24,276 bases of DNA from Chloroflexota bacterium (GCA_018969295.1 JAGWYN010000053.1:1-24276); one strand, 5' to 3'. Positions 15,064-23,236 are shown, counted from the first letter of the stretch. Made by a program: numbers and translations. The notes: generated by a model from the letters alone, not told the origin.

Positions 15064-16452
15064 TTACAGGCTCTTCACCCGTTCCTGGCCGAGCGCCTCG
15101 GCCATCGAAGCGGCAAAATCGGCCATGGCTGCTTCGGCCGTGGCGCTGCCGGTGATGATCGCCTCGGTGGCCCGTGCGATCCCTTCGGCGAACTTGTCGG
15201 TGCCGACCTGCTCGAACTGGTAGGTCTTGCCGGTCTCGAAGAACTGGCTGGCCTGCAGATACTTGCCGCCGACCACATCCCCGTAGGCTGGGCAGCGGTC
15301 GATAAAATCTTTGCGCCCGATCGGGCCGCCGATGTAGATCTCCATCGTCTCGCAGATCAGCTCGGGCGAGCCCAGGTGCTTGACGAACTCGGCGCTGCCC
15401 TCTGGGGAGCGGGTCGTGGCGGCGATCTGGGGTCCTACGTTGACTTCGACATAGGTGAAGGGCTGGCCGCTTTCGCTGGGGAACTGCCAGCGGTCGACCC
15501 GCTCCAACAGCCCTTCGATCGGGGTAGCGCCGTCGGGGCCCCAGTCGAAGGTCCACTGCCAGTCGCCGCCGGTGACCAGCAGGACGTTGCCTTCGGGGAA
15601 GCCCTGGTATTTGATCGGCTCCCAGGGGTTGGGTGTCAGCAGCTCGTCGACCGTCAGCCAGCTGTTTTTGGCCAGGGTCTCATAGACCTGGAACGACTTG
15701 AGCAGGCCTGGGCTGCTCACCACCCACTGGTCGGCAGCGCTGTCGTAGATGTTCTGGTCGTCGAAGCCCAGCCAGACCATGCGGAACCCTTCGTAGAAGG
15801 TGCCGGCTCCCCACGGGGTGGCAGCGGGCAGGCCACACGGTTTGGCGTCTGTCTTGGTGGCGATCTGGTCGCAGGCGGCGTAGAAGTCGTCCCAGGTGTT
15901 GGGCTGGGCAGTCGAGATGCCGGCCGCTTCCATGACATCTTTGCGGTAGAACCAGGTCATCGTGGAGCCGTCGGGCAGCCCTTGCAGGCTGCCGTTGATG
16001 ACGGCCAGCTGGCGCAGCACGGCATAGTACTGCTGCCAATCTGGCCAGGCCTCCAGGAACGGCTTCTGGTCGAGCAGATAGCCGGCGGCCACAAAGTCGG
16101 CGATCTGCGACGAGTACGCGCCGAAGATGTCGGGCAGCGTGCCCGCTGCGGCGTCCAGCACGAGCTTGCTGCGCAGGTCGTTGTCGGTGGCTGGGCCAGC
16201 CACGCTCTTGACCCGATAGGGCTGCCCCGCTTCAGCCATCGCCTGGTTGAAGCTGTTGACGGCCACTTCCTTCACCTTGTTGCTCAGCTCTCGATCGGGC
16301 GTCATGTACGTGAGCTCGATCAGCGCCTCAGCCGGCGCGCCGGCGTCGCTGCCAGCCGGGGCGGCCGGCACACAGGCGGCCAGCGCACCGGCCGCAGCAA
16401 CCAGGGCAGTGCTCTTCAAAAAATGGCGGCGTGAGAAAACAGACTCTGACAT
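15064..16452 (-). CDS. Sugar-binding lipoprotein of an ABC transporter, Tat-type signal
   Basis: I chose the ATG at 16452 because AGGAG lies just upstream and the signal sequence starts properly there; the frame is open 14 codons further. The 462-aa protein begins MSESVFSRRHFLKSTALV, a twin-arginine motif (Arg8-Arg9), followed by a lipobox (ALAAC, Cys27) and an Ala/Pro/Gly linker. The body is a family 1 extracellular solute-binding protein: DIFGAYSSQIADFVAAGYLL, GLPDGSTMTWFYRKDVMEAAG, NTWDDFYAACDQIA, GNVLLVTGGDWQW and TTRSPEGSAEFVKHL. It would be exported folded, lipid-anchored outside the membrane, and deliver substrate to the two permeases downstream. LacI-type control is suggested by the regulator gene 90 bases upstream. 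The ligand cannot be named from sequence. Confidence 0.93.
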   Translation of the reverse strand: MSESVFSRRHFLKSTALVAAAGALAACVPAAPAGSDAGAPAEALIELTYMTPDRELSNKVKEVAVNSFNQAMAEAGQPYRVKSVAGPATDNDLRSKLVLDAAAGTLPDIFGAYSSQIADFVAAGYLLDQKPFLEAWPDWQQYYAVLRQLAVINGSLQGLPDGSTMTWFYRKDVMEAAGISTAQPNTWDDFYAACDQIATKTDAKPCGLPAATPWGAGTFYEGFRMVWLGFDDQNIYDSAADQWVVSSPGLLKSFQVYETLAKNSWLTVDELLTPNPWEPIKYQGFPEGNVLLVTGGDWQWTFDWGPDGATPIEGLLERVDRWQFPSESGQPFTYVEVNVGPQIAATTRSPEGSAEFVKHLGSPELICETMEIYIGGPIGRKDFIDRCPAYGDVVGGKYLQASQFFETGKTYQFEQVGTDKFAEGIARATEAIITGSATAEAAMADFAASMAEALGQERVKSL

Positions 16453-16474
16453 GGACCTTCTCCTGGATAGAATG

Positions 16475-16489
16475 TGCCGCAACGCGGCA
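16475..16489. promoter_or_regulatory. Palindrome upstream of the binding-protein gene
   Basis: TGCCGC and GCGGCA flank a 3-base centre in the 90-base gap between lacI and the binding-protein gene. On the minus strand it lies between a possible TTGTCT -35 and TTCTAT -10. It could be an operator for an internal promoter, or a small mRNA hairpin. It does not resemble the palindrome upstream of lacI. Confidence 0.3.
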
Positions 16490-16542
16490 GACAAAAAGGT
16501 AACACCGGCACCTCCGAAAAGGGCCAGCGGTGTCCGACCAGA

Positions 16543-17556
16543 TCAGGGCACAAAGCTCGAACCGCGCACCACCAGCTCGGTGTGCAAGGTGATGTGGGTG
16601 GGCCCTGTGCCGTCCAAAAGTCGTTCCATCAACAGCATGCCAGCACGCACCCCCATCTCGACGGCGGGCATGCGCACCGTGGTGAGGGGCGGGACAGCGT
16701 AGCGGGCCAGCGGGACATCGTCGAAGCCCACAAAAGCGATGTCGCCTGGGATCGAGAGCCCACGCTCGTGGGCGGCGGTCATGGCGCCGAACGCCACCAC
16801 GTCGCTGCCCACAAAGACGGCGGTGGGCAGCACGGCCTGCTCGAGCAGGAGATTCATCGCCGCATAGCCGCTCTCTGGGGTGTAGCAGCCCTCCACAACC
16901 CAGTCCGGGTTGGCCGGGACCCCCTGTGCCTGCAGCGCATCGTAGTAGCCCTGCAGACGAAGATTGGGGTCCCCCGGAAAATGAGGGCTGTTGGTGATGC
17001 AGCCAATCTGCCGGTGGCCCAGGCCAATCAGATGCTCGACAGCCTTCTTGGCCCCCAACCAGTTTTCAGCGTCGATCGAACTGAGTTCTGGATATTGGTA
17101 GCCAAAGGTGACGACAGGGAAGTTGTTGCGGATCAGCCGTTGCGAGACAAAGGCGTTGAGCGGAACGTCGATCAGGATCAGCCCGTCGATCCGTTGGGCG
17201 GTCAGGAGGTCGATGTAGGCATCTTCGCTGCTGTTATCGACCGCATCGAGCAGCAGGTGCATGCCATGCTGGGAAAAGACACTTTTGAGCCCTTCGATGG
17301 CGGAGAGCAAAAAAATATGGGTGGACAGGTGGGGGTGAGAGCGGGGATAGACCAGCCCAACCCCGTTGGAACGCCGGTTGACCAGCATCTGGGCGGCAGC
17401 GTTGGGAGTATAGTCGAGTTCGGCTGCTGCTGCCAGCACGCGTCGGCGAGTTTCCTCGCTGATGTTGGCGTGCTGGGTTCGGTTGAGCACATAAGAGACG
17501 GTGGTGCGCGAGACGCCTGCACGGGCGGCCACGTCGCTGCTGGTGACTTTTCGCAT
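16543..17556 (-). CDS. LacI-family transcriptional regulator
   Basis: I chose the ATG at 17556 because it begins the helix-turn-helix directly (MRKVTSSDVAARAGVSRTTVSYVLN, residues 1-25); the 74 open codons upstream would cross the promoter. The hinge helix region is TPNAAAQMLVNRRSNGVGLV, and the rest is a periplasmic-binding-protein-like sensor domain ending SIPGDIAFVGFDDVPLARY, PPLTTVRMP and LVVRGSSFVP. Total length is 337 aa, normal for the family. It would bind a sugar and control the operon that follows in the same direction. A CG-centred palindrome at the expected transcription start implies autoregulation, and, if the genes are co-transcribed, control of the whole cluster to 9236. Confidence 0.95.
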   Translation of the reverse strand: MRKVTSSDVAARAGVSRTTVSYVLNRTQHANISEETRRRVLAAAAELDYTPNAAAQMLVNRRSNGVGLVYPRSHPHLSTHIFLLSAIEGLKSVFSQHGMHLLLDAVDNSSEDAYIDLLTAQRIDGLILIDVPLNAFVSQRLIRNNFPVVTFGYQYPELSSIDAENWLGAKKAVEHLIGLGHRQIGCITNSPHFPGDPNLRLQGYYDALQAQGVPANPDWVVEGCYTPESGYAAMNLLLEQAVLPTAVFVGSDVVAFGAMTAAHERGLSIPGDIAFVGFDDVPLARYAVPPLTTVRMPAVEMGVRAGMLLMERLLDGTGPTHITLHTELVVRGSSFVP

Positions 17557-17588
17557 ATCGTTCGATTGAATTGAATGAGTGGTCTGAT

Positions 17589-17609
17589 ACGTGTCACTGA
17601 CACGTGTCA
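17589..17609. promoter_or_regulatory. Candidate LacI-type operator (two interlocked palindromes)
   Basis: TGACACGTGTCA (17598-17609) is a perfect 12-bp palindrome with a central CG, the usual form of LacI-family operators. It overlaps a second one, ACGTGTCA-C-TGACACGT (17589-17605). The site begins 3 bases past the lacI -10 box, so bound repressor would cover the transcription start. The adjacent lacI gene is the likely source of the binding protein. Confidence 0.65.
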
Positions 17610-17612
17610 CAC

Positions 17613-17641
17613 AGTATAGCACAGCTGCGGTAGACCCAAAA
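17613..17641 (-). promoter_or_regulatory. Extended -10 promoter of the lacI gene
   Basis: The minus strand carries TGTGCTATACT, with TATACT at 17618-17613 and a TGC extension; a poor -35 (TTTTGG, 17641-17636) lies 17 bases upstream. Transcription would begin near 17606, inside the palindromic operator, leaving a leader of about 50 bases. Confidence 0.55.
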
Positions 17642-17689
17642 ATTGGGGGAAGACGCAGAACAAAAACTCCCTTCAGTGGCTGCGGCGGC

Positions 17690-17719
17690 TTGGTGGTGCG
17701 CCCCAGATACAAGTACAAT
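17690..17719 (+). promoter_or_regulatory. Candidate promoter of the epimerase gene
   Basis: TTGGTG (17690-17695) and TACAAT (17714-17719) are 18 bases apart. Transcription would start near 17726. This argues against the first possible ATG at 17725 and for the one at 17770. The lacI promoter lies about 70 bases away, pointing in the other direction. Confidence 0.5.
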
Positions 17720-17769
17720 TCAAAATGGCTGATTGGATCTCGCCTTGGTTTGCACGGAAAGAGAAACGC

Positions 17770-18714
17770 ATGGCCCATGTTGTGGTGACCGGCGCCGCCG
17801 GCTTTATTGGTTCACATCTTTGCGAGCAGTTGCTCGCAGCCGGCCATACCGTGGTCGGTATCGACGCTTTGATTCCCTATTACCCGCGACCGCTCAAAGA
17901 GCGCAACCTGGCTGGGCTGCTGCGCTCGCCGGGCTTTCGTTTTTATGAAGTTGATCTGCGCTACGCGCCGTTGGAGCCGTTGCTGGAACAGGCTGACCAG
18001 CTCTTCCATACGGCGGCCATGGCGGGCCTGCTCAAAAGCTGGCAGCAGTTTGACGATTATATGACCTGCAACGTGCTGGCCACACAACGCCTGTTGGCCG
18101 CTGCGGTCGCTGCCCGGGTCGGTCATTTTTTGCACTGCTCGACTTCCTCGGTCTACGGTCGTTTTGCGACCGGCGACGAGACTGCCCCGCTGGCTCCGGT
18201 GTCTCCCTACGGCATCACCAAACTGGCCGCCGAACAGCTCTGTCACGCCTATGCCGCCAAAGATGGGCTGCGCTTTACGATCCTGCGCCTCTTTTCGGTC
18301 TACGGGCCGCGTCAGCGCCCTGACATGGGCTACAACATCTTTATTCGTCAGCTGCTGGCAGGCGAGCGGATCACGGTCGACGGCGACGGCACCGACAGCC
18401 GCAGCAACACCTACGTCGCCGATTGTGTGCAGGGGCTGCTGCTGGCGGCCAGCCAGCCAGAGCGAAGCGTCGGCCAGACCTTCAACATCGGCGGCGGCGA
18501 CGAGGTCAACGTGCTTCAGGTGCTTGCTGTGCTCGCCGAGCTGTCGGGCTGCATCCCTGACCTCAGCTTTGGCCCGCCTCGTCCTGGCGACCAGCGCCGC
18601 ACTGTGGCCGACGTCTCCAAGGCACGCACGCTGCTCGGCTACAACCCGCAGACGCGGATCCGCGACGGCCTGGCCGCCCAGCTGGCCTGGCAGCAAGCGG
18701 CTCAGACCCGCTGA
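17770..18714 (+). CDS. NAD-dependent sugar-nucleotide epimerase/dehydratase (GalE-like SDR)
   Basis: I chose the ATG at 17770 (MAHVVVTGAAGFIGSHLCE), which begins the Rossmann fold normally; the in-frame ATG at 17725 lies at the predicted transcription start and adds an unrelated basic segment. The 314-aa protein shows the extended SDR features: GAAGFIG for NAD binding, the DxR-type DLRYAPLEPLL stretch, LHCSTSSVYG with the catalytic Ser, SPYGITKLAAEQL with the catalytic Tyr-Lys pair, and LRLFSVYGPRQRPDMGYNIF for nucleotide-sugar binding. Such enzymes epimerise UDP-sugars, for example UDP-glucose or UDP-glucuronate at C4, for cell-surface polysaccharides. The precise substrate is not determined. 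It appears to be transcribed alone, with its own promoter and terminator. Confidence 0.92.
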   Translation: MAHVVVTGAAGFIGSHLCEQLLAAGHTVVGIDALIPYYPRPLKERNLAGLLRSPGFRFYEVDLRYAPLEPLLEQADQLFHTAAMAGLLKSWQQFDDYMTCNVLATQRLLAAAVAARVGHFLHCSTSSVYGRFATGDETAPLAPVSPYGITKLAAEQLCHAYAAKDGLRFTILRLFSVYGPRQRPDMGYNIFIRQLLAGERITVDGDGTDSRSNTYVADCVQGLLLAASQPERSVGQTFNIGGGDEVNVLQVLAVLAELSGCIPDLSFGPPRPGDQRRTVADVSKARTLLGYNPQTRIRDGLAAQLAWQQAAQTR

Positions 18715-18746
18715 GCCGACCCCACAGGACGGCCACCCGTCCGCCG

Positions 18747-18764
18747 AGAAACCAAGTTTTCTGG
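18747..18764 (+). repeat. Short repeat copy related to the palindrome at 23905-23943
   Basis: AGAAACCAAGTTTTCTGG begins with AGAAACCRAGTTTT, shared with the larger element at 23908-23921 apart from one base. It sits 32 bases after the epimerase stop. It may be a half copy of a dispersed REP-like element. The rest of 18715-18970 holds the terminator and the promoter of the next gene. Confidence 0.4.
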
Positions 18765-18819
18765 TCTTGTCAAAATTGGCGAAAGTTTGCCTGGCAGGAG
18801 AACAGCCGGGGCAACGCCG

Positions 18820-18859
18820 CGGCAAAAAAAAGGCAATTGCCTTTTTTTTGCCGTTTTTT
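18820..18859 (+). terminator. Strong palindromic terminator after the epimerase gene
   Basis: A perfect 34-bp palindrome (18820-18853) consists of CGGC, eight A, GGCA and their complement, followed by GTTTTTTGGG. The transcript would fold into a 17-bp hairpin with an A/U-rich lower stem and a U-run, a typical intrinsic terminator. It separates the epimerase from the large secreted protein. Confidence 0.8.
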
Positions 18860-18862
18860 GGG

Positions 18863-18891
18863 TTGAATTGTCAAGCGGATTCACCTATTCT
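18863..18891 (+). promoter_or_regulatory. Promoter of the large secreted protein gene
   Basis: TTGAAT (18863-18868) and TATTCT (18886-18891) are spaced by 17 bases, close to the housekeeping sigma consensus. Transcription would begin near 18898, giving a leader of about 73 bases. A GAATATTC palindrome (18892-18899) lies at the start point and could be a regulator site. Confidence 0.6.
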
Positions 18892-18970
18892 GAATATTCC
18901 ATCCTGCCGCTCTTCCGCGCAGGTGCTTTTGTCGAAAAAGCAATAGACATTCAGAGGTGAGGTGGCAGCG

Positions 18971-21900
18971 ATGCAACGCATTGAAGACAACAACGGGCAG
19001 GGGGCTGCCAGACATCCAGGTGTGTGGCTGCGCATTGCGCTCTCTGCCGGTATTCTGATGGCGCTGTGGGTCTTGTGGCCCGCCACACCCGCCAGGGCGC
19101 AGTCGTGTACGGTGACGGTAACGACGACAGCCAACAGCGGCGCTGGTTCGCTGCGCCAGGCGACCCGCGACGTTTCCAGCGGCGGTACCATCTGCTTTGA
19201 TACAGCTGGCCTCTTCAGCACACCGCAGACCATCACACTGACCGGCACGCAGATTGCCATTACCCGCAGCCTGGCCATCAGCGGTACAGGGCAGGCCAAC
19301 CTGAGCGTCAGCGCAGGATTTGCCTCGCGTGTTTTCGAGTTGAATGCTGGCTACGCCGTCACGCTGACCGGTTTTACGATCCGGGACGGCTCCGTGGACA
19401 AAGGCGCCGGGTTTTCCATCAACGGCAACAACACCACCAGAACCCAGTTGACGCTGGACAACATGACCTTTTACAACAATGTCTCTACCAACCTGAGAGG
19501 CACCAGTACCGGCGGCGGCGCCCTCTATGTGACAGGCAAAAGCAGCACTGTGCGTGTGGTTGCCTCAGAATTTTACAGCAACAGCTCGGGAGGAGCCGGC
19601 GGTGGCGGCATCTTTGTCGGCGGTGGAGGACAGGTGACGATCGAGCAGAGCCAGATCTTCAGCAATGCTGTGGGTGGCGGCGGCCCAGGCGGCGGCATCT
19701 ACCTGACCGGCAGCGCGTCCTCACACTCTGCTCTCACGATGACCCAAAGCAGCGTTTTTAGCAACACCTCCACCGGAGCTGGCGGCGGAATCTGGTCGAA
19801 TGATTTTTCCAGGCTGACGATGTCCGACAGCCGCCTGACCGGCAATGCATCAGGGACCAATGGCGGTGGTGCACAGGGTGGCGGCGGGATCACGCTGCAG
19901 GGGCTCTATGTCGCCCAGAACAGAGCGAGCAATCAGGGGGGGGGCTTCTACTTTGCCAATACCAACAATACCTATGGTTCCCTTTTGTGGATCAACGAAA
20001 GCACTTTTTTCAACAACACTGCTGCCGGAGGAGTAGGTGGCGGCATCCGCGGCTATTCCGGCAATATCGAGCTTGAGAACAGCGTGGTGTACAGCAATAC
20101 CGTCTCCGGCCTCGGTGTTGGGGGTGGGGGTGGGGGCATTTTTATCGATGCGGGCAGTCTGAAACTGCGCAACAGTTCTGTGTACGCCAACTTTGTTTCG
20201 CAAAATACTGCATTGGCAGGCGGTGGTCTGTATCTGGCTACAACAAGTACGATTACAAACAGCAGTATTTACAGCAACAGCAGCATAGGTTTCGGGGGGG
20301 GAATATACAGCCGAGGCCCCTTGATGTTGTTCAACAGCACCGTCGCCAGCAACACTGCTGCTGCGGGCGGCGGCCTCTACAATGCCAACAACGCGACAGT
20401 GGAGGCTGTTCACGTTACGTTGTCCCATAATCGGGCAAACGACGGTGGCGGCCTTTACACAACAGTCGGCGCTTCCACCCTGCTGAGCAACACGATCGTC
20501 GCCAATAGCCTGACGGCAGGCCTCTTCGGCGGAGATATCAATGCTGCCGGTGTGCTGACGCTGAGCCAGGTGGTGAGCGGCGTCACGCCGTTCGGTGCGC
20601 TGCAGAACAACGGTGGCCGTACCTGGACGATGTCCGTGCCCTTTGGTTCACCTGCCCTTGACACCGGCGTCGACTGCCCATCTTCCAGCACGGATCAGCG
20701 CGGGGTGACGCGGCCGCAGAGCGTTTCCTGCGACCTGGGTGCCTACGAGGCGCTTCCGATGATGGCACTTACTGCAACAGTGGCCGGAACGGGCAGCGGA
20801 ACAATCCTCAGCACCCCTTCTGGAATGAGCTGTGGCTCTGTCTGCGCAACCGGTTTTGAGACCGGCACAGTGGTGACATTGAGCGCAACCCCTGCCTTTG
20901 GCTCGGTGTTGACTGGCTGGTTGGGTATATGCAGCGGGACCGGGACCTGCACCGTGGGGATGACCTCTACCCACGAGGTGACAGCAGCTTTTACCCTCAA
21001 CACCTACACGGTCACGGTGAGTGCGGACTCGGCGGCGGGGGGCACGGTGGGCGGCGGGGGCGTGGTCAGCCACGGGAATCTGGTGACGGTGACGGCGACG
21101 GCCAATGCTGGCTACACCTTTGTGGCGTGGCACGATGGCGGCGGGCAGGTTGCCACGACGGCGAGCTACCCCTTCACTGCGACCAGCGACCGGGCATTGA
21201 CCGCAACCTTCGCCCTCAATACCTACACGGTCACGGTGAGTGCGGACCCGGCGGCGGGGGGCACGGTGGGCGGCGGGGGTGTAGTCAGCCACGGGGAACT
21301 GGTGACGGTGACGGCGACGGCCAATGCTGGCTACGGCTTTGTGGCGTGGCACGATGGCGGCGGACAGGTTGCCACGACGGCGAGCTACCCCTTCACTGCG
21401 ACCAGCAACCGGGCATTGACCGCAACCTTCGCCCTCAATACCTACACGGTCACGGTGAGTGCGGACTCGGCGGCGGGGGGCACGGTGGGCGGCGGGGGCG
21501 TGGTCAGCCACGGGAATCTGGTGACGGTGACGGCGACGGCCAATGCCGGCTACGGCTTTGTGGCGTGGCACGATGGCGGCGGGCAGGTTGCCACGACGGC
21601 GAGCTACCCCTTCACTGCGACCAGCGACCGAGCATTGACCGCAACCTTCGCCCTCAACACCTACACGGTCACGGTGAGTGCGGACCCGGCGGCGGGGGGC
21701 ACGGTGGGCGGCGGGGGCGTGGTCAGCCACGGGAATCTGATGACGATGACGGCGACGGCCAATGCTGGCTACACCTTTGTGGCGTGGCACGATGGCGGCG
21801 GACAGGTTGCCACGACGGCGAGCTACCCCTTCACTGCGACCAGCAACCGGGCATTGACCGCAACCTTCGCCCTCAACACCTACACGGTCACGGTGAGTGC

Positions 21901-23170
21901 GGACCCGGCGGCGGGAGGCACGGTGGGCGGCGGGGGTGTAGTCAGCCACGGGAATCTGGTGACGGTGACGGCGACGGCCAATGCTGGCTACACCTTTGTG
22001 GCATGGCATGAAGGCGGGGCAGCGGTATCTGCCAGCGCCAGCTATGCGTTTGTGGCGACGGCGCACCGCACGTTGGTGGCCCACTTCAATGTGGTGGCTC
22101 CCAACAGCTACACGATTGCGGTGAGTGCGGACCCGGCGGCGGGGGGCACGGTGGGCGGCGGGGGTGTAGTCAGCCACGGGGAACTGGTGACGGTGACGGC
22201 GACGGCCAATGCTGGCTACACCTTTGTGGCATGGCATGAAGGCGGGGCAGCGGTATCTGCCAGCGCCAGCTATGCGTTTGTGGCGACGGCGCACCGCACG
22301 TTGGTGGCCCACTTTGTGGCAACACCGATTGAAACACCGATTGCGGTCAACGACGCAGCAGGAACACTGCAAGGGGATATGATTGTCATCGACCCGTTGA
22401 AAAATGACATCTACCCGAGCCTCAGCGAACTGACCATCGTCGGCGTGACGCAGCCGGAACATGGCAGCGTTGTCGTCGACGGCAACGCCAAAACTTTAAC
22501 CTATGCCCCTTGGCTGGACTTCTCGGGTTTGGACAGCTTTTTGTATACGATTCAGGACCCTCATGGCATGACGTCGACGGCCAGTGTGGCAGTGGTCGTC
22601 ACGACAAAAACTGAATCTTCTGCGCCGCAGGTGGTGCCCATCGACAACACAACTCCCACCACAGCTACCTTCATCAGTGCGGCAAGTGAAGTAGTTCTCG
22701 AGCTACCTCCTGGTTCTTACAACGGTGCAGCCGGATTGTTGGGGCCAGCCGACATCTTTTACATTGCGTTCAAAGAGGTCATGACCCCGACAGGACAAAT
22801 CGCAGCCCCACCAGGCGGGCTGAGCTTTGCCAGCAAAATTTTTACCTTGGAAGCCTACTTCAACCAGACCCGTCTGGACAACTATCAGTTTCCACAGCCA
22901 GTGACCTTCACGGTCAGCTACGATCCAGCGGCCCTCAGCAATCTGACGTTGGAGACGCTGCAGCTGTTCTACTGGGATGCAGATACGCAGCAGTGGTCGC
23001 AGGACGGACTGACTTTTGTCAGCCACGATAGGGTGAACCATACCCTCACTTACAGGGTGGTGCATTTCACCGAATTTAGCTATTTTGGCAACAGCAATCC
23101 GACAGCGCTTGAACCGGTCGAGGAGCCGATGTTGAACCATCAGCTCTATCTGCCGACGATCGAACGCTAA
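18971..23170 (+). CDS. Large secreted beta-helix protein with InlB-type repeats and YLP tail
   Basis: The ATG at 18971 has GAGG eight bases upstream; a GTG nine bases earlier is the alternative. The 1399-aa product starts with a signal peptide (WLRIALSAGILMALWVLW, then PARAQS). Residues about 45-530 form a right-handed beta-helix with many GGGIY/GGGIF and FYSNS/FSNT turns, as in polymorphic outer-membrane protein repeats. A choice-of-anchor Q-like segment follows (LQNNGGRTWTMSVPFGSPAL, TDQRGVTRPQ, CDLGAYE). One divergent and six nearly identical InlB B-type repeats of about 73 residues come next, then a cadherin/Big-like domain (PEHGSVVVDGNAKTLTYAP, LDSFLYTIQDPHG), a beta-rich C-terminal region and the end NHQLYLPTIER. 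It is probably a surface adhesin or matrix protein; no catalytic residues are evident. It is monocistronic by its promoter and flanking hairpins. Confidence 0.9.
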   Translation: MQRIEDNNGQGAARHPGVWLRIALSAGILMALWVLWPATPARAQSCTVTVTTTANSGAGSLRQATRDVSSGGTICFDTAGLFSTPQTITLTGTQIAITRSLAISGTGQANLSVSAGFASRVFELNAGYAVTLTGFTIRDGSVDKGAGFSINGNNTTRTQLTLDNMTFYNNVSTNLRGTSTGGGALYVTGKSSTVRVVASEFYSNSSGGAGGGGIFVGGGGQVTIEQSQIFSNAVGGGGPGGGIYLTGSASSHSALTMTQSSVFSNTSTGAGGGIWSNDFSRLTMSDSRLTGNASGTNGGGAQGGGGITLQGLYVAQNRASNQGGGFYFANTNNTYGSLLWINESTFFNNTAAGGVGGGIRGYSGNIELENSVVYSNTVSGLGVGGGGGGIFIDAGSLKLRNSSVYANFVSQNTALAGGGLYLATTSTITNSSIYSNSSIGFGGGIYSRGPLMLFNSTVASNTAAAGGGLYNANNATVEAVHVTLSHNRANDGGGLYTTVGASTLLSNTIVANSLTAGLFGGDINAAGVLTLSQVVSGVTPFGALQNNGGRTWTMSVPFGSPALDTGVDCPSSSTDQRGVTRPQSVSCDLGAYEALPMMALTATVAGTGSGTILSTPSGMSCGSVCATGFETGTVVTLSATPAFGSVLTGWLGICSGTGTCTVGMTSTHEVTAAFTLNTYTVTVSADSAAGGTVGGGGVVSHGNLVTVTATANAGYTFVAWHDGGGQVATTASYPFTATSDRALTATFALNTYTVTVSADPAAGGTVGGGGVVSHGELVTVTATANAGYGFVAWHDGGGQVATTASYPFTATSNRALTATFALNTYTVTVSADSAAGGTVGGGGVVSHGNLVTVTATANAGYGFVAWHDGGGQVATTASYPFTATSDRALTATFALNTYTVTVSADPAAGGTVGGGGVVSHGNLMTMTATANAGYTFVAWHDGGGQVATTASYPFTATSNRALTATFALNTYTVTVSADPAAGGTVGGGGVVSHGNLVTVTATANAGYTFVAWHEGGAAVSASASYAFVATAHRTLVAHFNVVAPNSYTIAVSADPAAGGTVGGGGVVSHGELVTVTATANAGYTFVAWHEGGAAVSASASYAFVATAHRTLVAHFVATPIETPIAVNDAAGTLQGDMIVIDPLKNDIYPSLSELTIVGVTQPEHGSVVVDGNAKTLTYAPWLDFSGLDSFLYTIQDPHGMTSTASVAVVVTTKTESSAPQVVPIDNTTPTTATFISAASEVVLELPPGSYNGAAGLLGPADIFYIAFKEVMTPTGQIAAPPGGLSFASKIFTLEAYFNQTRLDNYQFPQPVTFTVSYDPAALSNLTLETLQLFYWDADTQQWSQDGLTFVSHDRVNHTLTYRVVHFTEFSYFGNSNPTALEPVEEPMLNHQLYLPTIER
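21002..22315 (+). repeat. Six tandem 219/228-bp coding repeats
   Basis: Units begin at 21002, 21221, 21440, 21659, 21878 and 22106; the first four spacings are 219 bp and the last is 228 bp through an inserted VVAPNS-type linker. Units share very high DNA identity. Units 1-4 end HDGGGQVATTASYPFTAT, while units 5-6 end HEGGAAVSASASYAFVAT. The frame is kept throughout. Such arrays change copy number easily and assemble poorly from short reads. Confidence 0.93.
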
Positions 23171-23185
23171 AAAAGGAGCACGCAG

Positions 23186-23236
23186 ATGCAAGAACGTGCG
23201 AACAATCCCTCGCCGAAAAATTTGATAGTGGTTTGA
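23186..23236 (+). CDS. Tiny ORF (16 aa) with good ribosome site
   Basis: AAGGAG (23173-23178) lies seven bases before an ATG that opens MQERANNPSPKNLIVV and stops at 23236, 15 bases after the large gene. Too short for family assignment. It may be a leader peptide or the beginning of a gene that was lost; chance is possible, although the ribosome site is better than most here. Confidence 0.25.
   Translation: MQERANNPSPKNLIVV

Noticed and set aside
12184..16434. Long plus-strand frames (12184-14142 and 14968-16434)
   Set aside because: Antisense to the Gfo/Idh, permease and binding-protein genes; composition is that of shadow frames.
16502..16533. ACACCG ... CGGTGT hairpin after lacI as a terminator
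   Set aside because: Only 6 bp with a 20-base loop and no U-run; too weak to claim.
20020..20150. Runs of G and GGC triplets that look like a microsatellite
   Set aside because: They encode the Gly-rich turns of the beta-helix (GGGI/GGGL) and are explained by the protein repeat.
21000..22320. Regular 219-bp spacing considered as a CRISPR-like or satellite array
   Set aside because: The units are adjacent, fully coding and in frame, with no short repeat/spacer structure.
20648..22462. Minus-strand frame of about 604 codons with internal repeats
   Set aside because: The repeats only mirror the 219-bp coding repeats of the opposite strand; no start signal or domain.
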